From Fulvivirga marina (GTDB taxonomy: Bacteria > Bacteroidota > Bacteroidia > Cytophagales > Cyclobacteriaceae): a stretch of 64,000 nt of DNA. The DNA lies in the NCBI RefSeq assembly GCF_016775155.1, contig NZ_JAEUGD010000042.1, positions 648,100 through 712,099 on the forward strand, in the 5' to 3' direction. The position numbers were made by a program, and so were the translations under genes. Of the stretch, positions 8,989 to 17,966 are shown piece by piece (positions within the stretch are counted from its first letter, which is position 1; every line of letters begins with the position of its first letter). The notes below the pieces were generated by a model, which saw only the letters and a program-made list of their open reading frames with translations, was not told where the DNA came from and ran no database searches.

Positions 8989-10035
8989 ATGGCTAAAATT
9001 AATTTCGGCGGAGTAATCGAAGAAGTAGTTACCAGGAATGAATTTCCTTTGGAAAAAGCACGGGAGGTGCTAAAAGATGAAACGGTAGCCGTGATCGGAT
9101 ATGGAGTACAAGGTCCAGGACAAGCATTGAACTTAAGAGATAATGGTATCAATGTGATTGTAGGGCAGAGAAAAGACTCTAAAACCTGGGATAAAGCTGT
9201 TGCCGATGGTTGGGAGCCAGGTAAAACGCTTTTTGAAATAGAAGAAGCTTGTGAAAGAGGTACTGTGATTCAATATCTACTTTCTGATGCGGGGCAAATT
9301 ACTCTATGGCCAACCGTAAAGAAGTATTTGACACCGGGTAAGGCACTATATTTCTCTCATGGCTTCGGAATCACTTATAAAGAAAGAACAGGAATAGTTC
9401 CCCCTGAAGATGTAGATGTAATCCTTATTGCACCAAAAGGTTCAGGTACCTCGCTGAGAAGAATGTTCCTGGAAGGGCGTGGACTTAACTCTAGTTATGC
9501 AATATTTCAGGATGCTACTGGTAAAGCTAAAGACCGTGTTGTTGCACTTGGTATAGCTGTAGGTTCGGGCTACCTTTTTGAGACTACTTTTAAAAGAGAG
9601 GTTTATAGTGACCTTACTGGCGAAAGAGGTTCTTTGATGGGAGCTATCCAGGGTATTTTTGCAGCTCAGTATGAAGTTTTGAGAGCCAATGGTCATACAC
9701 CATCTGAAGCTTTCAATGAAACTGTTGAGGAATTGACTCAATCATTGATGCCACTTGTTGCGGAAAATGGTATGGATTGGATGTACGCCAATTGCTCTAC
9801 TACCGCGCAGAGAGGTGCTCTGGATTGGTGGAAGAAGTTTAGAGATGCTTCTAAGCCTGTATTTGAAGAGCTGTATACTGAGGTGGCCAAAGGAAATGAG
9901 GCTCAAAAATCAATAGACAGCAATAGCAAAGCGGATTATCGTGAAAAGCTCGAAGAGGAATTGAAAGAGCTGAGAGAATCTGAGATCTGGCAAGCTGGAG
10001 CTGAGGTAAGGAAGCTACGTCCGGAGAGTGCATAA
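8989..10035 (+). CDS. ilvC: ketol-acid reductoisomerase
   Basis: NADPH- and Mg-dependent isomeroreductase that turns acetolactate into dihydroxyisovalerate. It is 348 aa, the class I short form. The Rossmann motif is GYGVQGPGQALNLRDNG (37-53), with GPGQ where enterobacterial enzymes often have GHAH or GxAQ. It is followed by the cofactor-selecting loop VGQRKDSKTW. H124 in FSHGFGI and the Mg-binding DLTGERGSLMGAIQG segment are intact. It is fifth in the ilv operon, with a 121-bp gap containing a stable hairpin before ilvA. Confidence 0.97.
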   Translation: MAKINFGGVIEEVVTRNEFPLEKAREVLKDETVAVIGYGVQGPGQALNLRDNGINVIVGQRKDSKTWDKAVADGWEPGKTLFEIEEACERGTVIQYLLSDAGQITLWPTVKKYLTPGKALYFSHGFGITYKERTGIVPPEDVDVILIAPKGSGTSLRRMFLEGRGLNSSYAIFQDATGKAKDRVVALGIAVGSGYLFETTFKREVYSDLTGERGSLMGAIQGIFAAQYEVLRANGHTPSEAFNETVEELTQSLMPLVAENGMDWMYANCSTTAQRGALDWWKKFRDASKPVFEELYTEVAKGNEAQKSIDSNSKADYREKLEEELKELRESEIWQAGAEVRKLRPESA

Positions 10036-10060
10036 ACGACTCCCTGGAAATTAAAATTTC

Positions 10061-10099
10061 ATCAAAAGTCCTTCAATTAAAGAGTTAAGGGCTTTTGAT
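10061..10099 (+). repeat. intercistronic hairpin between ilvC and ilvA
   Basis: ATCAAAAGTCCTT (10061-10073) pairs with AAGGGCTTTTGAT (10087-10099): 13 bp with one G-U pair and a 13-nt loop. It is followed by TAATTTTAG rather than a clean T-run, so it may be a weak terminator, an mRNA processing or protection element, or a way to lower ilvA expression relative to ilvC. Confidence 0.5.
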
Positions 10100-10156
10100 A
10101 ATTTTAGTAGAACTTCACGATGTGTAGAAAAGTGAGAGAGATAAATTATTAATGAA

Positions 10157-11419
10157 ATGCCTCGGACAAAAGTCAACAGAATATCGATAGACAATATACT
10201 CGCAGCAGCGGAAAATCTTAAAGGTGTAGCGATAAGAACCCCTCTGATGCCCAATCTTCATTTATCAGAGCGCTATAATGCCAAGATTCAACTTAAAAGA
10301 GAAGATCTTCAGGTGGTGCGGTCTTATAAAATTCGTGGGGCATATAATATGATCCAGAGCCTGAATGATGAGCAACTAAAAAATGGTGTGGCATGTGCCA
10401 GTGCAGGTAACCACGCACAGGGAGTAGCTTTGGCTTGTAGCCTGAAAAAGATCAAGGGCACAATTTTTATGCCTTCACCAACGCCAAGTCAAAAAGTAAA
10501 TCAGGTGAAGATGTTTGGTAAGAAGTATATTGATGTAGTACTTACAGGAGACACATTTGACGATGCTTTCCATGAGGCTATTGCTTTTTGTGAAAAGGGC
10601 GATGTGGCTTTTATTCCGCCGTTTGATGATGAAAGGATCATCGAAGGGCAGGCCACAGTAGGCAAAGAGATACTTGAAGATAGTACTGAATCTGTTGATT
10701 ACCTTATTTTGCCCATTGGAGGTGGTGGATTAGCATCCGGGCTGGCCAGCTACTTTAAGGTACTATCCCCATCTACCAAAATCATTGGTGTGGAACCTGA
10801 GGGAGCTCCTGCAATGAAGAATTCCATAGAAAAGGGGGAGCTAGTAACACTGGATAATATTGACAAGTTTGTGGATGGCGCGGCAGTAAAAAGAGTGGGA
10901 GATATAACTTTTGATATCTGTAAAGACCTGCTTGATGAAGTAATAACGGTGCCTGAAGGTTTAGTTTGCGGGGAGATATTGAGGCTGTATAATGAGCAGG
11001 CAATAGTGGTTGAGCCTGCCGGAGCCTTGTCCATAACTGCGTTGAACGTTTTGAAAGATAAAATTAAAGGAAAAAATGTGACCTGCGTTGTCAGTGGTAG
11101 TAACAATGATATTACTCGAACTATGGAAATCAAGGAACGTTCTTTACTATACGAAGGGCTAAAGCATTATTTTATAGTTAACTTCCCACAGAGAGCGGGA
11201 GCGTTAAGAGAATTTCTAACCGAAGTACTGGGTAAGAATGATGATATTACTCATTTTGAATACTCCAAAAAGAATAGCAGGGAAAGAGGACCGGCATTGA
11301 TAGGTATTGAATTGCAAAACAGGTTAGATCTCAAGCCATTAATGTCGAGGATGGAAGTGAAGAGGTTTAAATATGAGTATATTAATGATCAGCCCCAGCT
11401 ATTTCATTATTTAATTTAA
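10157..11419 (+). CDS. ilvA: threonine dehydratase (biosynthetic)
   Basis: PLP enzyme that deaminates threonine to 2-ketobutyrate, the entry to isoleucine. The PLP Lys58 lies in RSYKIRGAYN. The phosphate-binding GGGGLASG loop is near residue 190, and the asparagine/glycine segment SAGNHAQGVA is conserved. It is 420 aa, so the tail after about residue 330 (FIVNFPQRAGALREFLTEV) holds a single ACT-like regulatory domain, the medium form also seen in Bacillus, not the double-ACT enterobacterial form. It is last in the ilv run and is followed by a strong terminator. Confidence 0.95.
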   Translation: MPRTKVNRISIDNILAAAENLKGVAIRTPLMPNLHLSERYNAKIQLKREDLQVVRSYKIRGAYNMIQSLNDEQLKNGVACASAGNHAQGVALACSLKKIKGTIFMPSPTPSQKVNQVKMFGKKYIDVVLTGDTFDDAFHEAIAFCEKGDVAFIPPFDDERIIEGQATVGKEILEDSTESVDYLILPIGGGGLASGLASYFKVLSPSTKIIGVEPEGAPAMKNSIEKGELVTLDNIDKFVDGAAVKRVGDITFDICKDLLDEVITVPEGLVCGEILRLYNEQAIVVEPAGALSITALNVLKDKIKGKNVTCVVSGSNNDITRTMEIKERSLLYEGLKHYFIVNFPQRAGALREFLTEVLGKNDDITHFEYSKKNSRERGPALIGIELQNRLDLKPLMSRMEVKRFKYEYINDQPQLFHYLI

Positions 11420-11443
11420 AATCCCTAAGTTGAATTTTAATAG

Positions 11444-11477
11444 AAAAGGCTTCCGATTTAAAACCGGAAGCCTTTTT
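11444..11477. terminator. bidirectional terminator between ilvA and the M57 peptidase gene
   Basis: AAAAGGCTTCCG (11444-11455) pairs with CGGAAGCCTTTTT (11465-11477), loop of about 9 nt. It is flanked by A on the left and T on the right, so it works on both strands. It sits between the converging stop codons at 11419 (+) and 11507 (-). Confidence 0.88.
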
Positions 11478-11506
11478 GTTTATTCGTGTGCTAAGTGACT
11501 AGTGAA

Positions 11507-12682
11507 TTAAGGGCATTGCTCTCCTGGTTTGAGAGGTCTCGAGCTTTGAGAAACTGAGATTGTTTTAGTGCCAGCAGCTCCGCCATTAACAGTAACTGTA
11601 CCTCTTCTTGAAGGTTCACATACCATATTGTATGGAGCTACACTAATAGTAAAAGACCCACTATTGGAACCACTTGAAGGAGAAACAGAAATCCAGCTGG
11701 CATTGTCGGTAACCGTCCAGCTTACGTTAGCGGAAACTGTAATAGTACGACTGCCTGATGTATAGCCAAAACTTACTGAAGTAGGAGAAACAGATAAAGT
11801 AGGATCACCGGGAGGGTTAGTTGATCCAGGGTACAAGGTGGTTAAAGCTGTAGCGTCATAGTTACTAAACTCCCCGTTTTCAGAACCGTTGAAACATGCA
11901 AGCATAATGGAGTTCATGTCAACATTTGTAGTAGATGGCGTACCTGGTATGTGTATGGCACCTACACCAGCGCTACCTTCATTACCTCCAGAACCACATG
12001 AAATTGAACGATTGAAGTAGTCTGTATGTCGTAGGCCTACACAATGCCCAATCTCATGAGTCATAACATGCTCAACTACGTTTAGACCATAATTGGAGGT
12101 TCCAGACTGGATCTCAACCCATTTATATGGATTTCCTCCCGATGGAAAACCAGCTCTTCCTCCACCACTACCAGATACTCGTGTTACTACAATGTCATAG
12201 TTGCTTGAGTTTGTTCCAAAGGCAAGTGTAAACGTAAGACCCAGGTTTAGATTGTTGTAATTGTCAACCGCCATCTGTAGAGCAGATCGCATAGTAGCAT
12301 CCAGGTAAGAACTATTGGTGCCGCTGGCGTAGTAACCAAGTACTTTGATGGTTTTTGGAGAACTTACCTGGTTGGTAGTCCGATACTGCTCTGTTTTCGG
12401 GCCGTTACCCTCGTTATGTAACATTTCTTCCAGTAGTTTTGGAGAGATTTTGATGTCATTTTCAAGAACATAAACCTGTTCAGACTCTCCAGTAACGACA
12501 TTGTTGAATGTTTCAAATCGGATGTCGCTAACATCGAAGCCAAGTTTTGAAAACTGGGATAAGGTCTGTTCGTCTACCTGCGGTTCTTGAACGGGGTCAA
12601 CATTAGGTTCTTCCGAGCAGGAGAACACCATAAATGCCAAGAACGCAACGATTCCCAGCAGTGAAATTCTGATCTTTTTCAT
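11507..12682 (-). CDS. surface lipoprotein, M57-like (HEIGH) metallopeptidase with BACON domain
   Basis: Secreted zinc-peptidase candidate of 391 aa. The N terminus is a lipoprotein signal with lipobox FSC (C22), followed by SEEP. Ser plus acidic residues after the Cys resembles the surface-export signal reported for Bacteroidota lipoproteins. The metzincin-type motif HEIGHCVGLRH places zinc ligands at H209, H213 and H219 with catalytic E210, as in Pfam Peptidase_M57 (dual-action HEIGH peptidases). Residues about 300-380 (LSVSPTSVSFGYTSGSRTI...) look like a BACON domain, which usually binds glycans or mucin or acts as a spacer. It stands alone, divergent from pbpC. Substrate unknown. Confidence 0.85.
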   Translation of the reverse strand: MKKIRISLLGIVAFLAFMVFSCSEEPNVDPVQEPQVDEQTLSQFSKLGFDVSDIRFETFNNVVTGESEQVYVLENDIKISPKLLEEMLHNEGNGPKTEQYRTTNQVSSPKTIKVLGYYASGTNSSYLDATMRSALQMAVDNYNNLNLGLTFTLAFGTNSSNYDIVVTRVSGSGGGRAGFPSGGNPYKWVEIQSGTSNYGLNVVEHVMTHEIGHCVGLRHTDYFNRSISCGSGGNEGSAGVGAIHIPGTPSTTNVDMNSIMLACFNGSENGEFSNYDATALTTLYPGSTNPPGDPTLSVSPTSVSFGYTSGSRTITVSANVSWTVTDNASWISVSPSSGSNSGSFTISVAPYNMVCEPSRRGTVTVNGGAAGTKTISVSQSSRPLKPGEQCP

Positions 12683-12757
12683 TTTCAGTTGGTTAAGTGA
12701 ATTAATGATTGTTTGATTAATTTTTATAAAGATATCGGGTGTGGGATATGGGGGAAA

Positions 12758-12773
12758 TACCCGCTTTCGGGTA
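12758..12773. repeat. small palindrome in the divergent M57/pbpC intergenic region
   Basis: TACCCG (12758-12763) / CGGGTA (12768-12773) with a CTTT loop, followed after a few bases by a T-run on the + strand. It lies about 75 bp upstream of the M57 start (-) and 90 bp upstream of pbpC (+). It could be an operator or a weak terminator; nothing decides between them. Confidence 0.3.
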
Positions 12774-12864
12774 AAATTTTTTATACCTGAAAGTAGCTAT
12801 GGGTTACTGATAAAAGATGGTTGATTTTCCTTCTTTTGAGTATTGATTTTACGACTTTTGCAAT

Positions 12865-15237
12865 GTGTGGAGCTATATTCGAAATAAAAAGAAGTGGTTT
12901 GTAGTGCTGGTCAGCTTAATGGTAATGCTAGGCTATTACCTGATGTTGCCGGAAAAACTATTTGATGCCCCTTATTCAACTACATTGGAGAGTAGAGATG
13001 GACAATTGTTAGGAGCAGCAATTGCTTCTGATGGACAATGGCGTTTCGCAGAAGTAGATTCGGTGCCTGTTAAATTTGAAGAGGCACTTATACACTTTGA
13101 GGATGAAGATTTTTACTACCACCCTGGTTTCAATCCATTTTCATTGCTAAGGGCTACCTGGCAAAACCTGCGTTCGGGTAAGGTGGTAAGCGGAGGAAGT
13201 ACCATAACCATGCAACTCGTAAGGTTGAGTCGTCGCGATAAACCGCGTACCCTATGGCAAAAGTTAATTGAAATTGTATTGGCTACTCGCATTGAGTTTA
13301 CTTACTCGAAAGAAGAAATACTTAATATGTATGCTTCCCATGCACCTTTTGGAGGCAATGTAGTTGGTCTCAATACAGCTACCTGGCGATATTTCAACAG
13401 AGGGGCCGAAGATATTTCATGGGGAGAGGCAGCTTTGCTGGCTGTACTACCTAACAGCCCAGCTCTTATTCACCCAGGCAGGAACAGGGATGACTTGAGG
13501 GCTAAAAGAGATCGTTTACTGGATAAGTTACTTTCAGAAGGTGTGATTGACTCTTTGACCAATCAACTTGCGAAATCAGAATCCATACCAGACAAGCCCT
13601 TGCCACTGCCTCTGTTAGCGCCTCACTTACTGACCAGGGCTATAAAGGATGGTCATGAACAACGGAACATTACGAGTACAATAGATCTTTCTTTACAAAG
13701 GCGAGTATCTAGAATTGTTGATAACCATCATAGTACTTTGAGAGGTAATGAGGTGCACAATGCTGCGGCTATAGTTGCCAACGTTCGTTCAGGGGAAGTG
13801 CTTGCCTATGTAGGCAATGTTCGGCAGGCAGGTCGTGAACATAACAATTATGTAGATGTAATCACAGCTCCGAGAAGCACGGGCAGTATACTGAAACCCT
13901 TTCTTTATGCAGCTATGTTGGATGAAGGGCAGATCCTACCGTCATCACTTATTCCTGATGTTCCGGTTTTTATTAGTGGGTTTGCTCCTAAGAATTTCTC
14001 CCGGACATATGATGGTGCTGTACCGGCAGATCGGGCTTTGTCACGGTCACTGAATGTGCCTGCTGTACAAATGCTCAGACAATATCGCTATGAAAAATTT
14101 CATTCCCTGCTGAAGGAACTCGGAATGACCACGCTGGTACAATCCCCTGATCACTATGGCTTGTCCCTTATACTTGGTGGGGCAGAAGGTACACTTTGGG
14201 ATATCAGTGGTATGTATGCAGGTCTTGCGAATACATTGAACCATTATAATAGTCATAGTGATAGATATCGGTATAGCGAGAGTAGTTACAAACCTTTACA
14301 TTATACAGTACAGGTATCAGGTAGTCAGGAGGAACGCTCGGATACCGGGATTCTTAGTGCAGCGGCAATTTATCATACCATGGAGGCCTTGCTTGAAGTT
14401 TACAGACCTACAGAGGAGTCATCTTGGGAAATGTTTGATTCATCTCAAAAAATAGCATGGAAAACAGGTACCAGCTTTGGCTATCGGGATGCCTGGGCTG
14501 TGGGCGTAACTTCTGAGTACGTGGTAGGTATTTGGGTAGGAAATGCCGATGGAGAGGGGAGGCCAGGGCTGACAGGTTTACAGGCTGCAGCACCTTTAAT
14601 GTTTGATGTTTTTGACATTTTACCTAAATCGTCCTGGTTTGATCAACCACTATCGGAAATGTTATCTATGAATATATGTAGGGAAAGTGGTTTCCGTGCC
14701 ACGGAGTTTTGTACTCAAATAGATACGATGCAGATCATTAAGTCAGGTGATCGGGTAAGGGGCTGCCCGTATCATAAGCCAGTACATCTTGATGTTAACG
14801 GATATCGTGTTCATGCGGACTGTGAACCAGTGAGTAATATGGAGCATACTTCTTGGTTTGTATTACCACCTGTGCAGGAGTATTACTACAGGTCAAAAAA
14901 TCCGGCCTATAGAAAACTTCCGCCCTATCGTAAAGATTGCCTTTCAGATCAGGTGAGCATTGCCGCTATGGAGGTTATATATCCTAAAAAAAATTCTATT
15001 ATTTATATTCCTAAGGAGCTGGATGGAAGCTTGGGAAGTGCTGTTTTTGAAGTAGCTCACCGACGTCCCGAAACCACCATTTATTGGCATCTTAACAATC
15101 AGTTTGTTGGGGCAACAACCAGGATTCATCAGCTTTCTGTGAGTCCGCCGGCAGGAAATTATGAATTAACGCTAGTGGATGACAAAGGAAAATACATTGC
15201 TCAAAAATTTAAAATCATTTCAGAATCAGGTAAATAA
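12865..15237 (+). CDS. pbpC: penicillin-binding protein 1C
   Basis: Bifunctional peptidoglycan synthase anchored by one N-terminal TM helix (about 11-27). The GT51 glycosyltransferase has EDEDFYYHPG (catalytic E79) and GGSTITMQL. The transpeptidase has the SxxK serine S341 in STGSILKPF and the K533-T-G-T box. The C-terminal 150 residues match the biPBP_C domain specific to PBP1C. Length is 790 aa. The start must be the GTG at 12865, because an in-frame TGA lies at 12844 and no ATG precedes the TM segment. The usual PbpC partner, an alpha2-macroglobulin gene, is not adjacent. Confidence 0.92.
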   Translation: MWSYIRNKKKWFVVLVSLMVMLGYYLMLPEKLFDAPYSTTLESRDGQLLGAAIASDGQWRFAEVDSVPVKFEEALIHFEDEDFYYHPGFNPFSLLRATWQNLRSGKVVSGGSTITMQLVRLSRRDKPRTLWQKLIEIVLATRIEFTYSKEEILNMYASHAPFGGNVVGLNTATWRYFNRGAEDISWGEAALLAVLPNSPALIHPGRNRDDLRAKRDRLLDKLLSEGVIDSLTNQLAKSESIPDKPLPLPLLAPHLLTRAIKDGHEQRNITSTIDLSLQRRVSRIVDNHHSTLRGNEVHNAAAIVANVRSGEVLAYVGNVRQAGREHNNYVDVITAPRSTGSILKPFLYAAMLDEGQILPSSLIPDVPVFISGFAPKNFSRTYDGAVPADRALSRSLNVPAVQMLRQYRYEKFHSLLKELGMTTLVQSPDHYGLSLILGGAEGTLWDISGMYAGLANTLNHYNSHSDRYRYSESSYKPLHYTVQVSGSQEERSDTGILSAAAIYHTMEALLEVYRPTEESSWEMFDSSQKIAWKTGTSFGYRDAWAVGVTSEYVVGIWVGNADGEGRPGLTGLQAAAPLMFDVFDILPKSSWFDQPLSEMLSMNICRESGFRATEFCTQIDTMQIIKSGDRVRGCPYHKPVHLDVNGYRVHADCEPVSNMEHTSWFVLPPVQEYYYRSKNPAYRKLPPYRKDCLSDQVSIAAMEVIYPKKNSIIYIPKELDGSLGSAVFEVAHRRPETTIYWHLNNQFVGATTRIHQLSVSPPAGNYELTLVDDKGKYIAQKFKIISESGK

Positions 15238-15326
15238 CGGTCACTTTGGTTGGTAAAAATTGGTGAGTTAGTTATCTTATTTTAATTTTTACTATCTTTA
15301 TCTAGTAAATTTTTTAAACTAAAGAT

Positions 15327-16559
15327 ATGTTAGGCCAAGTAATTTCATGGAGGCTCAGGTTCTTGCCTCTGTTTTTTGTCGTTTTGCTAGCTTTCTCGAA
15401 TACAGTATTTGCATCGGGAAATAATTCAGAACCTAATTCCACTGAAACTAGCTATGTTGTTATTGGTGCATTTGCTTATCAAAATAATGCAATTCGCTTT
15501 ACTGCATTTGCCAGGGAGCAAATGCTTGATGCCAACTATGCACTCAACCCTAATCGCAACTTATATTACGTATATGTATTTTCCTCGCCAAATGTAACTG
15601 AGGCGATTGAAGAAGTTCGTCGAGTAAGGACTATTCCAGGTTTTAGTGATGCTTGGGTGTATCAGGGACCTTTGGGTGAATCAACTATGTCCACACCAAG
15701 TGTTATTACATACAAAGAGGAAGACATTGAAGAAGTTGATGAGAGATACGAACCGGAAGAAATGAACGAAGAGCAGGTGGAGGAAAAAGATGAGCCGGAA
15801 ATGGTTGAAGAGAAAATAGACAATGGAATAGGTAAAAAGGAAGGGTACTACTATTTATACTTCAATGCAACTAACAAAAAGACATTGAAGGAAGTAAAAG
15901 GTAATGTTAAAATTCTGGATCTTGAAAGAATAAAGGAGATAGGAGAGGGGAAAACGCATGAAATTGTGGAACTGAAAGACCCGAATAACGGAACGGGTCG
16001 GATTAAATTAATCAGCGACATATTTGGCTTCAGGGAAATACAACATGAAATTGACCTCGATGAGCCCGTTAATGATACTACCAGGACATATACATCTATG
16101 GTAGGAGATTCTATCATAGTGGACTTTGAACTTGAAAGATTTAAAAAGGGAGATGTGTTAGTGATGTACAATGTGTACTTTTTTATCGATGCTGCCATTA
16201 TGAAGCCTGAATCTGTATATGAACTCAATAATTTCCTTGATATGCTTTCTGAGAATGATAAATTAAAGGTGAGGATCCATGGACATACCAATGGAAACTC
16301 TAAGGGTAAAATAATTTACCTGAATCAGGATGATAAAAACTTTTTTAATATCAATGCCAACCATAAAGAAACTATCGGGAGTGCCAAGAAGCTATCCTTG
16401 TATAGGGCAGAGACCATTAAGCAATGGATGTTGGAGCAAGGCATAAGTGAAGACCGGATTGAAGTAAAAGGCTGGGGTGGCAAAAGAATGTTATATGATA
16501 AGTTTGATCCTTTAGCCTATAAGAATGTTAGAGTGGAAGTAGAGATACTTGCAGAGTAA
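15327..16559 (+). CDS. SPOR-like/OmpA-family periplasmic or outer-membrane protein, copy 1
   Basis: A 410-aa envelope protein with a signal peptide ending near ASG (around 30). The segment at about 44-112 (SYVVIGAFAYQNNAIRFTAF...) resembles a SPOR-like domain. A Glu-rich linker spans about 130-165, followed by a beta-rich middle region. An OmpA-like C-terminal domain starts at about 275 (VYFFIDAAIMKPES...). In that domain the usual peptidoglycan-binding Asp of TDxxG is Asn (HGHTNG), while the later Arg (LSLYRAE) is kept. About 17 extra residues separate the two motifs. The next gene is a clear paralogue. Peptidoglycan anchoring is likely from the domains, but the exact role is unknown. Confidence 0.8.
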   Translation: MLGQVISWRLRFLPLFFVVLLAFSNTVFASGNNSEPNSTETSYVVIGAFAYQNNAIRFTAFAREQMLDANYALNPNRNLYYVYVFSSPNVTEAIEEVRRVRTIPGFSDAWVYQGPLGESTMSTPSVITYKEEDIEEVDERYEPEEMNEEQVEEKDEPEMVEEKIDNGIGKKEGYYYLYFNATNKKTLKEVKGNVKILDLERIKEIGEGKTHEIVELKDPNNGTGRIKLISDIFGFREIQHEIDLDEPVNDTTRTYTSMVGDSIIVDFELERFKKGDVLVMYNVYFFIDAAIMKPESVYELNNFLDMLSENDKLKVRIHGHTNGNSKGKIIYLNQDDKNFFNINANHKETIGSAKKLSLYRAETIKQWMLEQGISEDRIEVKGWGGKRMLYDKFDPLAYKNVRVEVEILAE

Positions 16560-16627
16560 AAAATATTAAGTTTGAACATGTACTTCTGCTATTTAGGGAA
16601 CTTTTACACTTACCCTCACTTGTTTTT

Positions 16628-17908
16628 ATGTTTTTTAACATGAGCCCACTGACTAAAAGAGCCTTTGCTTTTTGTATTAGCTTGTTTTTAGCGATACAAT
16701 TTACCTCCTTTTCTCAAAAGCAAAAGCCTGTTGAGATGGAGGCTGGGTACTACTTGGTAGTAGGAGCATATTCACCTAATAAAGAGTACTATGCTAAGCG
16801 GTATGTAGCTGAAATAAAAAAAAGTGGCAAGGTGGCTGATTACGGTTTCAATAGTAAGAAGAACCTTTATTTTGTTTATCTCGACTTTTCTAAGAATTAT
16901 AAGGCTGCCATAAACGAAATGCGTAGTACTAGAGAGAGTGAGCAGTTTAGAGATGCCTGGGTTTTTGTTTGTTCAGGGGGTACAGGTATGGATGTGGGTG
17001 AAAATCAACTTACAGATGTGAATAAAGACAGTAATCAGCCTGATACTGATGCAGGTAAGGTTCAACATACTGACGAAAAGAAAGGCAAAGAAGCCAAGAG
17101 GGGTAATAATACTGCCGAAGAGGATGAAGTTGAAGAAACTTCTGATGAGACAATGGAGGGAGACAGTTCGGGGAAAGAGAAAACAGGGACTTTAAAGGAC
17201 TATAAGATAATGTTTCAGTTGGAAAATGCCCGTAACAGTAAAAGTGTTAAAGGTGAGGTCCAAATTATTGATTCTGAAAGAGCTAAGTTGTTAACTGTAG
17301 CTAAGAGTGAAAAGGAAGTTGATCTGCCAGACCCTAATAACAGTACTGGTAACCTGGTACTTATTTGCGATGTGTTTGGGTACAGAAAAAGTCAAAGGAA
17401 TATAAACTATTATCACCCCTTTAAGGATACCACTTCAGCGGAAATCGATGTAAAGGAGGATGTATACGTGGTTAATTTTGATCTGGTGCGTTATCACGTA
17501 GGAGATATTGTGGTTATGTACAACGTCTATTATTTCAATGATGCCGCAATCATGCGTCCTGAATCCAGGTATGAGGTGAATAACCTCTTGGAAATGATGC
17601 AGGAAAACCCCAACTACCGTATAAGAATACATGGACACACCAATGGCAAAAGTCCGGGAAAGATCATAAAAATGGGAAGAGCTGGTAGTTACTTTAATTT
17701 GTCTGATTCCAATAAGCAAGGTTTTGGCTCTGCAAAGCAACTTTCCAAGGAGAGAGCTGAAATTATTAAATCTTACCTTGTAGAAAAAGGTATATCTGCA
17801 GATCGTATGGAGATTAAGGCCTGGGGTGGAAGACGCATGTTGTATGATAAGTTCAGCGTTAAGGCGAAGCACAATGTAAGGGTGGAAATTGAAATCCTTG
17901 CCGAATAA
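16628..17908 (+). CDS. SPOR-like/OmpA-family envelope protein, copy 2
   Basis: Tandem paralogue (426 aa) of the preceding gene with the same order: signal peptide ending near TSFSQ, SPOR-like segment (GYYLVVGAYSPNKEYY...), charged linker, beta-rich middle and OmpA-like C terminus. The last about 125 residues are closely similar between the copies (for example AWGGRRMLYDKF versus GWGGKRMLYDKF), while the linkers differ. The Asn-for-Asp change in HGHTNG is shared. Translation may also begin at the Met at 16640. The 68-bp gap has no terminator, so the pair is probably co-transcribed. Confidence 0.8.
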   Translation: MFFNMSPLTKRAFAFCISLFLAIQFTSFSQKQKPVEMEAGYYLVVGAYSPNKEYYAKRYVAEIKKSGKVADYGFNSKKNLYFVYLDFSKNYKAAINEMRSTRESEQFRDAWVFVCSGGTGMDVGENQLTDVNKDSNQPDTDAGKVQHTDEKKGKEAKRGNNTAEEDEVEETSDETMEGDSSGKEKTGTLKDYKIMFQLENARNSKSVKGEVQIIDSERAKLLTVAKSEKEVDLPDPNNSTGNLVLICDVFGYRKSQRNINYYHPFKDTTSAEIDVKEDVYVVNFDLVRYHVGDIVVMYNVYYFNDAAIMRPESRYEVNNLLEMMQENPNYRIRIHGHTNGKSPGKIIKMGRAGSYFNLSDSNKQGFGSAKQLSKERAEIIKSYLVEKGISADRMEIKAWGGRRMLYDKFSVKAKHNVRVEIEILAE

Positions 17909-17934
17909 ATATATTCACCAGTAAATTGCCAAAA

Positions 17935-17962
17935 GTTGGTACAAAGTTGGGCTTTGTACAAC
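17935..17962. repeat. inverted repeat between converging genes
   Basis: GTACAAAG (17939-17946) / CTTTGTAC (17952-17959), extended by three more pairs past one bulged G. It lies between the + stop at 17908 and the - stop at 17967. It has no T-run on either side, so it is only a possible bidirectional terminator. Confidence 0.4.
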
Positions 17963-17966
17963 AGCA

